Part shown: piece after piece, positions 14,235 through 28,310 of the stretch
Position numbering within the stretch: position 1 is the first letter of the stretch
How the letters are laid out: the number at the start of each line of letters is the position of its first letter
The notes under the pieces: model-generated
What the model was told of the DNA's origin: nothing
The model's database searches: none
The model's input: only the letters and a program-made list of their open reading frames with translations
Made by a program: the position numbers and the translations under genes
Origin: Calliopsis andreniformis
Taxonomy: Eukaryota; Arthropoda; Insecta; Hymenoptera; Andrenidae
Assembly: GCF_051401765.1 (NCBI RefSeq)
Contig: NW_027480464.1
Span: forward strand, 3,038,001-3,102,000
DNA: 64,000 nt
Reading direction: 5' to 3'

Positions 14235-17049
14235 CTCAATCCTCAATCCTCTATCATCAATCGTCAGTCTTCGATCCTCAATACTCAATCTTCTATCCTC
14301 AATCCTCAATACTCAATCCTCAATCCGCATTCTTCAATCCTCAATAGCCAATGCTCAATCCTCAATCTTTAATCCTCAATCCTCAATCCTCAATTCTCAA
14401 TCCTCAATCCTCAATCCTCAGTCCTCAAACCTCAATCCTCAACCCTCAGCCCTCATCGTCAATCCTCAATCTTCAATCCCCAATCCTCAATCTTCAATGC
14501 TCAATACTCAATCTTCAATACTCAATCCTCAATTCTCAATCCTCAATCCTCAATCCTCACTCCTCAATCCTCAATCCTCAATCATCAATCGTCAGTCTTC
14601 AATCCTCAATACTCAATCTTCAATCCTCAATCCTCAATACTCAATCCTCAATCCGCATTCTTCAATCCTCAATACCCAATCCTCAATCCTCAATCTTTAA
14701 TCCTCAATCCTCAATCCTCAATCCTCAATCCTCAATCTTCAATCCTCAATACTCAATCTTCAATCCTCAATCCACAATCCTCAATCCTCAATCCTCATTC
14801 TTCAATCCTCAATAACCAATCCTCAATCTTCGATCCTCAATCCTCAATCCTCAATTCTCAATCCCCGATCCTCCATTTTCAATCCTCATTCTTCAATCCT
14901 CAATACCCAATACTCAATCTTCAATCCTCAATCCTCAATCCTCAATCCTCAATTCTCAATCCTCAATTCTCAGTCCTCAGACCTCAAACCTCAATCCTCA
15001 ACACACAACCCTCATCGTCAATCCTCAATCTTCAATCCTCAATCCTCAATCTTCAATGCTCAATACACAATCTTCAATCCTCAATCCTCAATCCTCAATC
15101 CTCAAACCTCAATCGTCAGTCATCAATCCTCAATACTCAATCTTCAATACTCAATCCTCAATCCTGAATCCTCAATCCTCATTCTTCAATCCTCAATACC
15201 CAATCCTCAAATCCTCAATCTTTAATCCTCAATCCTCAATCCTCAATTCTCAATCCTCAATCCTCAGTCCTCAGTACTCAAACCTCAAGCCTCAACCCTC
15301 ATCCCTCATCCTCAATCCTCAATCCTCCATCTTCAACCCTCAATACTCAGTCCCCAATCCTCAATGTTCAAACCTCAACGCTCAATTCTCAATCCTCAAT
15401 CATCAATCCTCAATCCTCAATCCTCAATCCTCAATCCTCAACCGTCAATCTTCAATCCTCAGACCTCAAACATCATTACTCAACCCTCAGTCCTCGTCCT
15501 CAATCCACAACCATCAATCCTCAACCCTCAACCATCAGTCCTCAATACTCAACCATCAATCCTCAATTCTCAATACTCAATAGAATATCCTGAACTCTCA
15601 TGGTTCAATACTCAATCCACAATATTCAATAATCAAACCTCAATCCTCAAACATCTATTCTGAACACTCAATCCTCAACACTCAGTCCTCTCACTTCAAT
15701 CCTCCATCCTCAACCCTCAATCCTCAAGCGTCAACCCTCAATCCTCAATACTCAACCCTCAATCCTCAGTCCTCAAACCTCAATCCCGAATCCTCAATCC
15801 TGAATCCTCAATCTACAGCCCTCAATCCTCAACAATCAATTGTCAATCGTCAATCCTCAATAGAATATCCTCAATTCTCAATCCTCAATCCTCGATCCTC
15901 AGACCTCAAACATCAATACTCAACCCTCAGTCCTCGTCCTCAATCCACAACACTCAATCCTCAATGTTCAATCCGCGATACCCAATCCTCAATGTTCAAT
16001 CCTCAATCCTCAATCTTCAATCATCAATCTTCAATCCTCAATACTCAATCTTCAATCCTCAATCCTCAATTCTCAATCCTCAATCCTCAATCCTCAATCC
16101 TCAATCCTCAATCCTCAATCCTCAATCCTCAATCCTCAATCTTCAATCCTCAATACTCAATCTTCAATCCTCAATCCTCAATCCTCAATCCTCAATCCTC
16201 ATTCTTCAATCCTCAATACCAAATCCTCAATCTTCAATCCTCAATTCTCAATCCTCAATTCTCAATCCTCAATCCTCGATCCTCAGACCTCAGACATCAA
16301 TACTCGACCCTCAGTCCTCGTCCTCAATCCACAACACTCAATCCTCAATCCTCAATCTTCAATCATCAATATACAATCTTCAGTCCACAACCCTCAATCC
16401 TCAATGTTCAATCCGCGATACCCAATCCTCAATGTTCAATCCTCAATCCTCAATCCTCAATCATCAATCTTCAATCCTCAATACTCAATCTTCAATCCTC
16501 AATCCTCAATTCTCAATCGTCAATCCTCAATCCTCAATCCTCAATCCTCAGGCCTCAATCCTCAATCGTCAGTCTTCAATCCTCAAAACTCAATCTTCAA
16601 TCCTCAATCCTCAATCCTCAATCCTCAACCCTCATTCTTCAATCCTCAATACCCAATCCTCAATGTTCAATCCTTTAATCCTCAATCCTCAATTCTCAAT
16701 AGTCAATCTTCAATCCTCAATCCTCAATCCTCAATCCTCAGCCTTCAATCCTCAATACTCAATCTTCAATCCTCAATCCTCAATACTCAATCCTCAATCC
16801 GCATTCTTCAATCCTCAATACCCAATCCTCAAACCTCAATCTTTAATTCTCAATCCTCAATCCTCAATCCTCAATCTTCAATCCTCAATACTCAATCCTC
16901 AATCCTCAATCCACAATCCTCAATCCTCAATCCTCATTCTTCAATCCTCAATACCCAATCCTCAATCTTCAATCCTCAATCCACAATCCTTAATTCTCAA
17001 TCCTCAATACTCAATTTTCAATCCTCGTTCTTCAATCCTCAATACCCAA
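14235..17049 (+). repeat. Diverged satellite mosaic between duplicated blocks
   Basis: Ordinary heptamer satellite with no long near-identical partner that I could define in the window. It is stitched from short blocks resembling 3.4-4.3 kb; the CGCGATA site at 15974 sits 11696 bp from the one at 4278, with matching sequence on both sides. Two CGCGATA landmarks only 440 bp apart (15974 and 16414) are the closest spacing seen. No gene is present. Confidence 0.6.
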
Positions 17050-19755
17050 TACTCAATCTTCAATCCTCAATCCTCAATTCTCAATCCTCAATTCTCAGTC
17101 CTCAGTCCTCAAACCTCAATCCTCAACACTCAACCCTCATCGTCAATCCTCAATCTTCAGTCCTCAATCCTCAATCTTCAATGCTCAATACACAATCTTC
17201 AATCCTCAATCCTCAATTCTCAAGCCTCAATCCTCAATCCTCAATCCTCAATCCTCAATCCTCAACCCTCAATCGTCAGTCATCAATCCTCAATACTCAA
17301 TCTTCAATCCTCAATCCTCAATCCTGAATCCTCAATCCTCATTCTTCAATCCTCAGTACCCAATCCTCAATCCTCAATCTTTAATCCTCAATCCTCAATC
17401 CTCAATTCTCAATCCTCAATCCTCAGTCCTCAGTACTCAATCCTCAACCCTCAACCCTCATCCCTCATCCTCAATCCTCAATCCTCAATCTTCAACCATC
17501 AATACTCAGTCCACAATCCTCAATCATCAAACCTCAACCCTCAATTCTCAATCCTCAATCATCAATCCTCAATCCTCAATCCTCAATCCTCAATCCTCAA
17601 CCGTCAATCTTCAATCCTCAGACCTCAAACATCAATACTCAACCCACAGTCCTCGTCCTCAATCCACAACCATCAATCCTCAACCCTCAACCATCAATCC
17701 TCAATATTCAACCATCAATCCTCAATTCTCAATACTCAATAGAATATCCTGAATTCTCATGGTTCAATGCTCAATCCACAATATCCAATAATCAAACCTC
17801 AATCCTCAAACATCTATTCTCAACACTCAATTCCCAACACTCAGTCCTCTCACTTCAATCCTCCATCCTCAACCCTCAATCCTCAAGCGTCAACCCTCAA
17901 TCCTCAATACTCAACCCTCAATCCTCAGTCCTCAAACCTCAATCCCGAATCCTCAATCCTGAATCCTCAATCTACAGCCCTCAGTCCTCAACAATCAATT
18001 GTCAATCGTCAATCCTCAATAGAATATCCTCAATTCTCAATCCTCAATCCTCGATCCTCAGACCTCAAACATCAATACTCAACCCTCAGTCCTCGTCCTC
18101 AATCCACAACACTCAATCCTCAATACTCAATCATCAACACTCAATCCTCAATGTTCAATCCGCGATACCCAATCCTCAATGTTCAATCCTCAATCCTCAA
18201 TCCTCAATCATGAGTCTTCAATCCTCAATACTCAATCTTCAATCCTCAATCCTCAATTCTCAATCCTCACTCCTCAATCCTCAATCCTCAATCCTCAGTC
18301 CTCAATCCTCAATCGTCAGTCTTCAATCCTCAATACTCAATCTTCAATCCTCAATCCTCAATCCTCAATTCTCAACCCTCATTCTTCAATCCTCAATACC
18401 CAATCCTCAATCTTCAATCCTCAATCCTCAATCCTCAATTCTCAATAGTCAATCTTCAATCCTCAATCCTCAATCCCCAGTCCTCAGTCTTCAATCCTCA
18501 ATACTCAATCTTCAATCCTCAATCCTCAGTCCTCAAACCTCAATTCTGAATCCTCAATCCTGAACCCTTAATCCTCGGCCCTCAGTCCTCAACAATCAGT
18601 TGTCAATCCACAATCCTCAATAGAATATCCTCAATTCACAGTTTTCAATACTCAATACTCAATCTGCAATCTTGAAACCTCTATCCACAAACGTCAATTC
18701 TCATCACTCAACCCTCTACACTCAGTCCTCAATGTTCAATCCTCAATACTCAATCCTCAATCCTCAATCGTCAATCATCAATCCTTAATACTCAATCTTC
18801 AATCCCCAATCCTCAATCCTTAATCCTCAATCCTCATTCTTCAATCTTCAATACCCAATCCTCAATCCTCAATCCTCAATCCTCAATCCTCAATTCTCAA
18901 TCCTCAATCCTCAATTTTCAATACTCATTCCTCAATCCTCAGTACCCAATACTCAATCTTGAATCCTCAATCCTCAATACCCAATCCTCAATCCTCAACC
19001 TATAATCCTCAATCCTCAATCCCCAATTCTCAATCCCCAGTCCTCAGTCCTCAGTCCTCAAACCTCAATCCTCAACCCTCATTCCTCATCCTCAATCCTC
19101 AATCCTCAATCTTCAATCCTCAATCCTCAATACTTAATCTTCAATCCTCAATCCTCAATTCTCAATCCTTAATCCTCAATCCTCAATCCTCAATCCTCAA
19201 TCCTCAATCCTCAATTGTCAGTCTTCAATCCTCAATACTTAATCTTCAATCCTCAATCCTCAATCCGTAATCCTCAATCTTCAATCCTCAATCCTCAATC
19301 CTCAATCCTCACTTCTCAATCTTCAATCCTCAATCCTCAATCATCAAACCTCAATCCCCAATCCTCAATCATCAATCTTCAATCCTCAATACACAATCTT
19401 CAATCCTCAACCCTCAATTCTCAAGCCTCAATCCTCAATCCTCAATCCTCAATCCTCAATCCTCAAACCTCAATCGTCAGTCATCAATCCTCAATACTCA
19501 ATCTTCAATCCTGAATCCTCAATCCTGAATCCTCAATCCTCATTCTTCAATCCTCAATACCCAATCCTCAATCCTCAATCTTTAATCCTCAATCCTCAAT
19601 CCTCAATTCTCAATCCTCAATCCTCAGTCCTCAGTCCTCATACCTCAACCCTCAACCCTCATCCCTCATCCTCAATCCTCAATCCTCAATCTTCAATCCT
19701 CAATACTCAATCCTCAATACTCAATCTTGAACCCTCAATCCTCAATTCTCAATCG
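17050..19755 (+). repeat. Diverged block related to 23.0-25.7 kb
   Basis: Colinear with 23011-25716 at an offset that steps between 5961, 5933 and 5940 bp, each step being a multiple of 7 (28, 7 and 21 bp). It carries more substitutions than the recent duplicates, for example several around 18.7-19.0 kb. It is therefore an older copy, and it retains the long form of the 623-bp segment. Confidence 0.7.
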
Positions 19756-22700
19756 TCAATCCTCAATCCTCAATCCTCAATCCTCAATCCTCAATCCTCA
19801 ATCGTCAGTCTTCAATCCTCAATACTCAATCTCCAATCCTCAATCCTCAATCCCCAGTCCTCAATCCTCAATCTTCAATCCTCAATACTCAATCTTCAAT
19901 CCTCAATCCTCAATCCTCAATCCTCAATCCTCAATCCTCAATCCTCAATCTTCAATCCTCATTCTTCAATCCTCAATACCGAATCCTCAATCTTCAATCC
20001 TCAATCCTCAATCCTCATCCCTCAATCCTCAATGTTCAATCCTCAATACCCAATCCTCAATCTTCAATCCTCAATCCTCAACCTTCAATCCTCAATCCTC
20101 AATCCTCAATCCTCAATCCTCAATCCTCAGTCCTCAAACCTCAATCCTGAATCCTCAATCCTGAATCCTCAAACTTCATCCCTGAGTCCTCAACGATCAG
20201 TTGTCAATCCTCAATCCTCAATAGAATATCCTCAATTCGCAGTGTTCAATACTCAATACTCAATCTGCAATCTTCAGATCTCTATCCACAAGCATCAATT
20301 CTCATCACTCAACCCTCAATACTCAGTCCCCAATCCTCAATCTTCAAACCTCAACCCTCAATTCTCAATCCTCAATAATCAATCCTCAATCCTCAATCCT
20401 CAATACTCAATCCCCAACGCTCATTCTTCAATCCTCAATACACAATCCTCAATCTTCAATCCTCAATCCTCAATCCTCAATTCTCAATCCTCAACCGTCA
20501 ATCTTCAATCCTCAGACCTCAGACATCAATACTCAACCCTCAGTCCACGTCCTCAATCCACAACCATCAATCCTCAACCCTCAACCATCAATCCTCAATA
20601 CTCAACCATCAATCCTCAATTCTCAATACTCAATAGAGTATCCTGAATTCTCATGTTTCAATACTGAATCCACAATATTCAATAATCAAACCTCAATCCT
20701 CAAACATCTATTCTCAACACTCAATCCCCAACACTCAGTCCTCTCACTTCAATCCTCCATTCTCAACCCTCAATCCTCAAGCGTCAACCCTCAATCCTCA
20801 ATACTCAACCCTCAATCCTCAGTCCTCAAACCTCAATCCCGAATCGTCAATCCTGAATCCTCAATCTACAGCCCTCAGTCCTCAACAATCAATTGTCAAT
20901 CGTCAATCCTCAATAGAATATCCTCAATTCTCAATCCTCAATCCTCGATCCTCAGACCTCAAACATCAATACTCAACCCTCAGTCCTCGTCCTCAATCCA
21001 CAACACTCAATCCTCAATACTCAATCCTCAGCACTCAATCCTCAATGTTCAATCCGCGATACCCAATCCTCAATGTTCAATCCTCAATCCTCAATCCTCA
21101 ATCATCAATCTTCAATCCTCAATACTCAATCTTCAATCCTCAATCCTCAATTCTCAATCCTCAATCATCAATCCTCAATCCTCAATCCTCAGTCCTCAAT
21201 CCTCAATCGTCAGTCTTCAATCCTCAATACTCAATCTTCAATCCTCAATCCTCAATCCTCAATCCTCAACCCTCATTCTTCAATCCTCAATACCCAATAC
21301 TCAATCTTCAATCCTCAATCCTCAATCCTCAATTCTCAATAGTCAATCTTCAATCCTCAATCCTCAATCCCCAGTCCTCAGTCTTCAATCATCAATACTC
21401 AATTTCAATCATCAATCCTCAGTCCTCAAACCTCAATTCTGAATCCTCAATCCTGAATCCTTAATCCTCGGCCCTCAGTACTCAACAATCAGTTGTCAAT
21501 CCTCAATCCTCAATAGAATATCCTCAATTCACAGTTTTCAATACTCAATACTCAATCTGCAATCTTCAAACCTCTATCCACAAACGTCAATTCTCATCAC
21601 TCAACCCTCAACACTCAGTCCTCAATGTTCAATCCTCAATCCTCAATACTCAATCCTCAATCGTCAATCGTCAACCCTCAATACTCAATCTTCAATCCTC
21701 AATCCTCAATCCTCAATCCCCAATCCTCATTCTTCAATCCTCAAAACCCAATCCTCAATCTTCAATCCTCAATCCTCAATCCTCAATGCTCAATCCTCAA
21801 TCCTCAATTTTCAATCCTCATTCTTCAATCCTCAATACCCAATACTCAATCTTGAATCCTCAATCCTCAATCCTCAATCCTCAATTCTCGATCCTCAATC
21901 GTCAGTCCTCAGTCCTCAAACCTCAATCCTCAACCCTCAGCCCTCATCGTCAATCCTCGATCTTCAATCCTCAATCCTCAATCTTCAATGCTCAATAGTC
22001 AATCTTCAATCCTCAATCCTCAATTCTCAATCCTCAATCCTCAATCCTCAATCCTCAATCCTCAATCCTCAATCCTCAATCGTCAGTCTTCAATCCTCAA
22101 TACTCAATCATCAATCCTCAATCCTCAATACTCAATCCACAATCCTCATTCTTCAATCCTCAATACCCTATCCTCAATCCTCAATCGATAATCCTCAAAC
22201 CTCAATCCTCAATTCTCAATCCTCAATCCTCAGTCCTCAGTCCTCAAACCTCAATCCTCAACCCTCATTCCTCATCCTCCACCCTCAATCCTCAATCTTC
22301 AATCCTCAGTCCTCAAACCTCAATTCCGAATCCTCAACCCTGAATCCTCAATCTTCAGCCCTCAGTCCTCAACAATCAATTGTCAATCCTCAATCCTCAA
22401 TAGAATATCCTCAATTCACAGTTTTCAATACTCAATCCCCATTCTTCAATCTTCAATCCTCAATACTCAATCTTCAATCCTCAATCCTCAATCCTGACAA
22501 TCCTCAATCCTCATTCTTCAATCCTCAATACCAAATCCTCAATCTTCAATCCTCAATTCTCAATCCTCAATTCTCAATCCTCAATCCTCGATCCTCAGAC
22601 CTCAAACATCAATACTCGACCCTCAGTCCTCGTCCTCAATCCACAACACTCAATCCTCAATCCTCAATCTTCAATCATCAATATACAATCTTCAGTCCAC

Positions 22701-23010
22701 AACCCTCAATACTCAATCCTCAACCCTCAATCCTCAATGTTCAATCCGCGATACCCAATCCTCAATGTTCAATCCTCAATCCTCAAACTTTAATCCTCAA
22801 TCCTCAATCCTCAATCCTCAATCTTCAATCCTCAATACTCAATCCTCAATCCTCAATCCACAATCCTCAATCCTCAATCCTCATTCTTCAATCCTCAATA
22901 CCCAATCCTCAATCTTCAATCCTCAATCCACAATCCTCAATTCTCAATCCTCAATCCTCAATTTTCAATCCTCATTCTTCAATCCTCAATACCCAATACT
23001 CAATCTTCAA

Positions 23011-25716
23011 TCCTCAATCCTCAATCCTCTATCCTCAATTCTCAATCCTCAATTCTCAGTCCTCAGTCCTCAAACCTCAATCCTCAACACTCAACCCTCA
23101 TCGTCAATCCTCAATCTTCAATCCTCAATCCTCAATCTTCAATGCTCAATACACAATCTTCAATCCTCAATCCTCAATTCTCAAGCCTCAATCCTCAATC
23201 CTCAATCCTCAATCCTCAATCCTCAAACCTCAATCGTCAGTCATCAATCCTCAATACTCAATCTTCAATCCTCAATCCTCAATCCTGAATCCTCAATCCT
23301 CATTCTTCAATCCTCAGTACCCAATCCTCAATCCTCAATCTTTAATCCTCAATCCTCAATCCTCAATTCTCAATCCTCAATCCTCAGTCCACAGTACTCA
23401 AACCTCAACCCTCAACCCTCATCCCTCATCCTCATTCCTCAATCCTCAATCTTCAACCCTCAATACTCAGTCCCCAATACTCAATCATCAACACTCAACC
23501 CTCAATTCTCAATCCTCAATCATCAATCCTCAATCCTCAATCCTCAATCCTCAATCCTCAACCGTCAATCTTCAATCCTCAGACCTCAAACATCAATACT
23601 CAACCCACAGTCCTCGTCCTCAATCCACAACCATCAATCCTCAACCCTCAACCATCAATCCTCAATATTCAACCATCAATCCTCAATTCTCAATACTCAA
23701 TAGAATATCCTGAATTCTCATGGTTCAATACTCAATCCACAGTATTCAATAATCAAACCTCAATTCTCAAACATCTATTCTCAACACTCAATCCCCAACA
23801 CTCAGTCCTTTCACTTCAATCCTCCATCCTCAACACTCAATCCTCAAGCGTCAACCATCAATCCTCAATACTCAACCGTCAATCCTCAGTCCTCAAACCT
23901 CAATCCCGAATCCTCAATCCTGAATCCTCAATCTACAGCCCTCAGTCCTCAACAATCAATTGTCAATCGTCAATCCTCAATAGAATATCCTCAATTCTCA
24001 ATCCTCAATCCTCGATCCTCAGACCTCAAACATCAATACTCAACCCTCAGTCCTCGTCCTCAATCCACAACACTCAATCCTCAATGTTCAATCCGCGATA
24101 CCCAATCCTCAATGTTCAATCCTCAATCCTCAATCTTCAATCATCAATCTTCAATCCTCAATACTCAATCTTCAATCCTCAATCCTCAATTCTCAATCCT
24201 CAATCCTCAATCCTCAATCCTCAATCCTCAGTCCTCAATCCTCAATCGTCAGTCTTCAATCCTCAATACTCAATCTTCAATCCTCAATCCTCAATCCTCA
24301 ATCCTCAACCCTCATTCTTCAATCCTCAATACCCAATCCTCAATCTTCAATCCTCAATCCTCAATCCTCAATTCTCAATAGTCAATCTTCAATCCTCAAT
24401 CCTCAATCCCCAGTTCTCAGTCTTCAATCCTCAATACTCAATCTTCAATCTTCAATCCTCAATCCTCAGTCCTCAAACCTCAATTCTGAATCCTCAATCA
24501 TGAACCCTTAATCCTCGGCCCTCTGTCCTCAACAATCAGTTGTCAATCCACAATCCTCAACAGAATATCCTCAATTCACAGTTTTCAATACTCAATACTC
24601 AATCTGCAATCTTGAAACCTCTATCCACAAACGTCAATTCTCATCACTCAACCCTCTACACTCAGTCCTCAATGTTCAATCCTCAATACTCAATCCTCAA
24701 TCTTCAATCGTCAATCTTCAATCCTTAATACTCAATCTTCAATCCTCAATCCTCAATCCTTAATCCTCAATCCTCATTCTTCAATCCTCAATACCCAATC
24801 CTCAATCCTCAATCCTCAATCCTCAATCCTCAATTCTCAATCCTCAATCCTCAATTTTCAATACTCATTCTTCAATCCTCACTACCCTATACTCAATCTT
24901 GAATCCTCAATCCTCAATACCTAATCCTCAATCCTCAATCTATAATCCTCAATCCTCAATCCTCAATTCTCAATCCCCAGTCCTCAGTCCTCAGTCCTCA
25001 AACCTCAATCCTCAACCCTCATTCCTCATCCTCAATCCTCAATCCTCAATCTTCAATCCTCAATCCTCAATGCTTAATCTTCAATCCTCAATCCTCAATT
25101 CTCAATACTTAATCCTCAATCCTCAATCCTCAATCCTCAATCCTCAATCCTCAATTGTCAGTCTTCAATCCTCAATACTTAATCTTCAATCCTCAATCCT
25201 CAATCCGCAATCCTCAATCTTCAATCCTCAATCCTCAATCCTCAATCCTCACTTCTCAATCTTCAATCCTCAATACACAATCTTCAATCCTCAATCCTCA
25301 ATCCTCAAACCTCAATCCTCAATCCTCAATCATCAATCTTCTATCCTCAATACACAATCTTCAATCCTCAATCCTCAATTCTCAAGCCTCAATCCTCAAT
25401 CCTCAATCCTCAATCCTCAGTCCTCAAACCTCAATCGTCAGTCATCAATCCTCAATACTCAGTCTTCAATCCTGAATCCTCAATCCTGAATCCTCAATCC
25501 TCATTCTTCAATCCTCAATACCCAATCCTCAATCCTCAATCTTTTATCCTCAATCCTCAATCCTCAATTCTCAATCCTCAATCCTCAGTCCTCAGTCCTC
25601 AAACCTCAACCCTCAACCCTCATCCCTCATCCTCAATCCTCAATCCTCAATCTTCAATCCTCAATACTCAATCCTCAATACTCAATCTTGAACCCTCAAT
25701 CCTCAATTCTCAATCC
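23011..25716 (+). repeat. Partner of the diverged block at 17.05-19.76 kb
   Basis: This stretch lies inside duplication copy 2. It shares variant order and landmarks with 17050-19755, with small in-register indels. Together with 3.2-5.3 kb it makes a three-member family of one recent pair and one older member. Confidence 0.7.
24278..24900 (+). repeat. 623-bp segment missing from the other duplicate
   Basis: Copy 1 jumps at 4461/4462 over this segment. The segment is 89 monomers long (623 = 89 x 7). The 12-bp word ATACTCAATCTT lies immediately before 24278 and again at its end (24889-24900), and copy 1 keeps one instance at 4450-4461. This is the expected footprint of deletion between direct repeats. 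The related, more diverged block at 18.2-19.0 kb also has the long form, so deletion in copy 1 is more likely than insertion in copy 2. Confidence 0.85.
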
Positions 25717-28310
25717 TCAATCCTCTATCTTCAATCCTCAATACTCAATCTTCAATCCTCAATCCTCAATCCTCAATCCTCAATCCTCAATCCTCAATCC
25801 TCAATCCTCAATCTTCAATCCTCAATACTCAATCTTCAATCCTCAATCCTCAATCCTCAATCCTCAATCCTCATTCTTCAATCCTCAATACCAAATCCTC
25901 AATCTTCAATCCTCAATTCTCAATCCTCAATTCTCAATCCTCAATCCTCGATCCTCAGACCTCAAACATCAATACTCGACTCTCAGTCCTCGTCCTCAAT
26001 CCACAACACTCAATCCTCAATCCTCAATCTTCAATCATCAATATACAATCTTCAGTCCACAATCCTCAATACTCAATCCTCAACCCTCAATCCTCAATGT
26101 TCAATCCGCGATACCCAATCCTCAATGTTCAATCCTCAATCCTCAATCCTCAATCATCAATCTTCAATCCTCAATACTCAATCTTCAATCCTCAATCCTC
26201 AATCCTGAATCCTCAATCCTCATTCTTCAATCCTCAATACCCAATCCTCAATCCTCATTCCTCAATCCTCAATCCTCAATTCTCAATCCTCAATCCTCAA
26301 TTTTCAATCCTCATTCTTCAATCCTCAGTACCCAATACTCAATCTTGCATCCTCAATCCTCAATCCTCAATCCTCAATTCTCAATCCTCAATCCTCAGTC
26401 CTCAGTCCTCAAATCTCAATCCTCAACCCTCAGACCTCATCGTCAATCCTCGATCTTCAATCCTCAATCCTCAATCTTCAATGCTCAATACTCAATCTTC
26501 AATCCTCAATCCTCAATTCTCAATCCTCTATCCTCAATCCTCAATACTCAATCCTCAATCCTCAATCCTCAATACTCAATCTTCAATCCTCAATCCTCAA
26601 TCCTCAATCCTCATTCTTCAATCCTCAATACCCAATCCTCAATCCTCAATCTATAATCCTCAATCCTCAATCCTCAATTCTCAATCCCCAGTCCTCAGTC
26701 CTCAGTCCTCAAACCTCAATCCTCAACCCTCATTCCTCATCCTCAATCCTCAATCCTCAATCTTCAATCCTCAATCCTCAATACTTAATCTTCATTCCTC
26801 AATCCTCAATTCTCATTCCTCAATCCTCAATCCTCAATCCTCAATCCTCAATCCTCAATCCTCAATCCTCAATCCTCAATCCTCAAACCTCAATCCTCAA
26901 TCCTCAATCATCAATCTTCAATCCTCAATACTCAATCTTCAATCCTCAATCCTCAATCCTCAGTCCTCAGTCCTCAAACCTCAATCCTCAACCCTCATTC
27001 CTCATCCTCAATCCTCAATCCTCAAACTTCAATCCTCAATCCTCAATCCTCAATCCTCAATCCTCAATCCTCATTCTTCAATCCTCAATACCCAATCCTC
27101 AATCTTCAATCCTCAATCCTCAATCCTCAATTCTCAATCCTCAATCCTCAATTTTCAATCCTCATTCTTCAATCCTCAATCCTCAACCCTCAACCATCAT
27201 CGTCAATCCTCAATCTTCAATCCTCAATCCTCAATCTTCAATGCTCAATACACAATCTTCAATCCTCAATCCTCAATTCTCAAGCCTCAATCCTCAATCC
27301 TCAATCCTCAATCCTCAATCCTCAAACCTCAATCGTCAGTCATCAATCCTCAATACTCAATCTTCAATCCTCAATCCTCAATCCTGAATCCTCAATCCTC
27401 ATTCTTCAATCCTCAATACCCAATCCTCAATCCTCGATCTTTAATCTTCAATCCTCAATCCTCAATTCTCAATCCTCAATACTCAATCCTCAACCGTCAA
27501 TCCTCAATCCCCAATTCTCAGTCTTCAATAGTCAAACCTCAATCCTCAATCCTCAATCCTCTATCTTCAATCCTCAATACTCAATCTTCAATCCTCAATC
27601 CTCAATCCTCAATCCTCAATCCTCAATCCTCAATACTCTATCCTCAATCTTCAATCCTCAATACTCAATCTTCAATCCTCAATCCTCAATCCTCAATCCT
27701 CAATCCTCATTCTTCAACCCTCAATCCTCAATTCTCAATCCTCAATCCTCAATTTTCAATCCTCATTCTTCAATCCTCAGTACCCAATACTCAATCTTGA
27801 ATCCTCAATCCTCAATCCTCAATCCTCAATTCTCAATCCTCAATCCTCAGTCCTCAGTCCTCAAATCTCAATCCTCAACCCTCAGACCTCATCGTCAATC
27901 CTCGATCTTCAATCCTCAATCCTCAACCTTCAATGCTCAATACTCAATCTTCAATCCTCAATCCTCAATTCTCAATCCTCTATCCTCAATCCTCAATCCT
28001 CAATCCTCAATCCTCAATCCTCAATACTCAATCTTCAATCCTCAATCCTCAATCCTCAATCCTCATTCTTCAATCCTCAATACCCAATCCTCAATCCTCA
28101 ATCTATAATCCTCAATCCTCAATCCTCAATTCTCAATCCCCAGTCCTCAGTCCTCAGTCCTCAAACCTCAATCCTCAACCCTCATTCCTCATCCTCAATC
28201 CTCAATCCTCAATCTTCAATCCTCAATCCTCAATACTTAATCTTCATTCCTCAATCCTCAATTCTCAATCCTCAATCCTCAATCCTCAATCCTCAATCCT
28301 CAATCCTCAA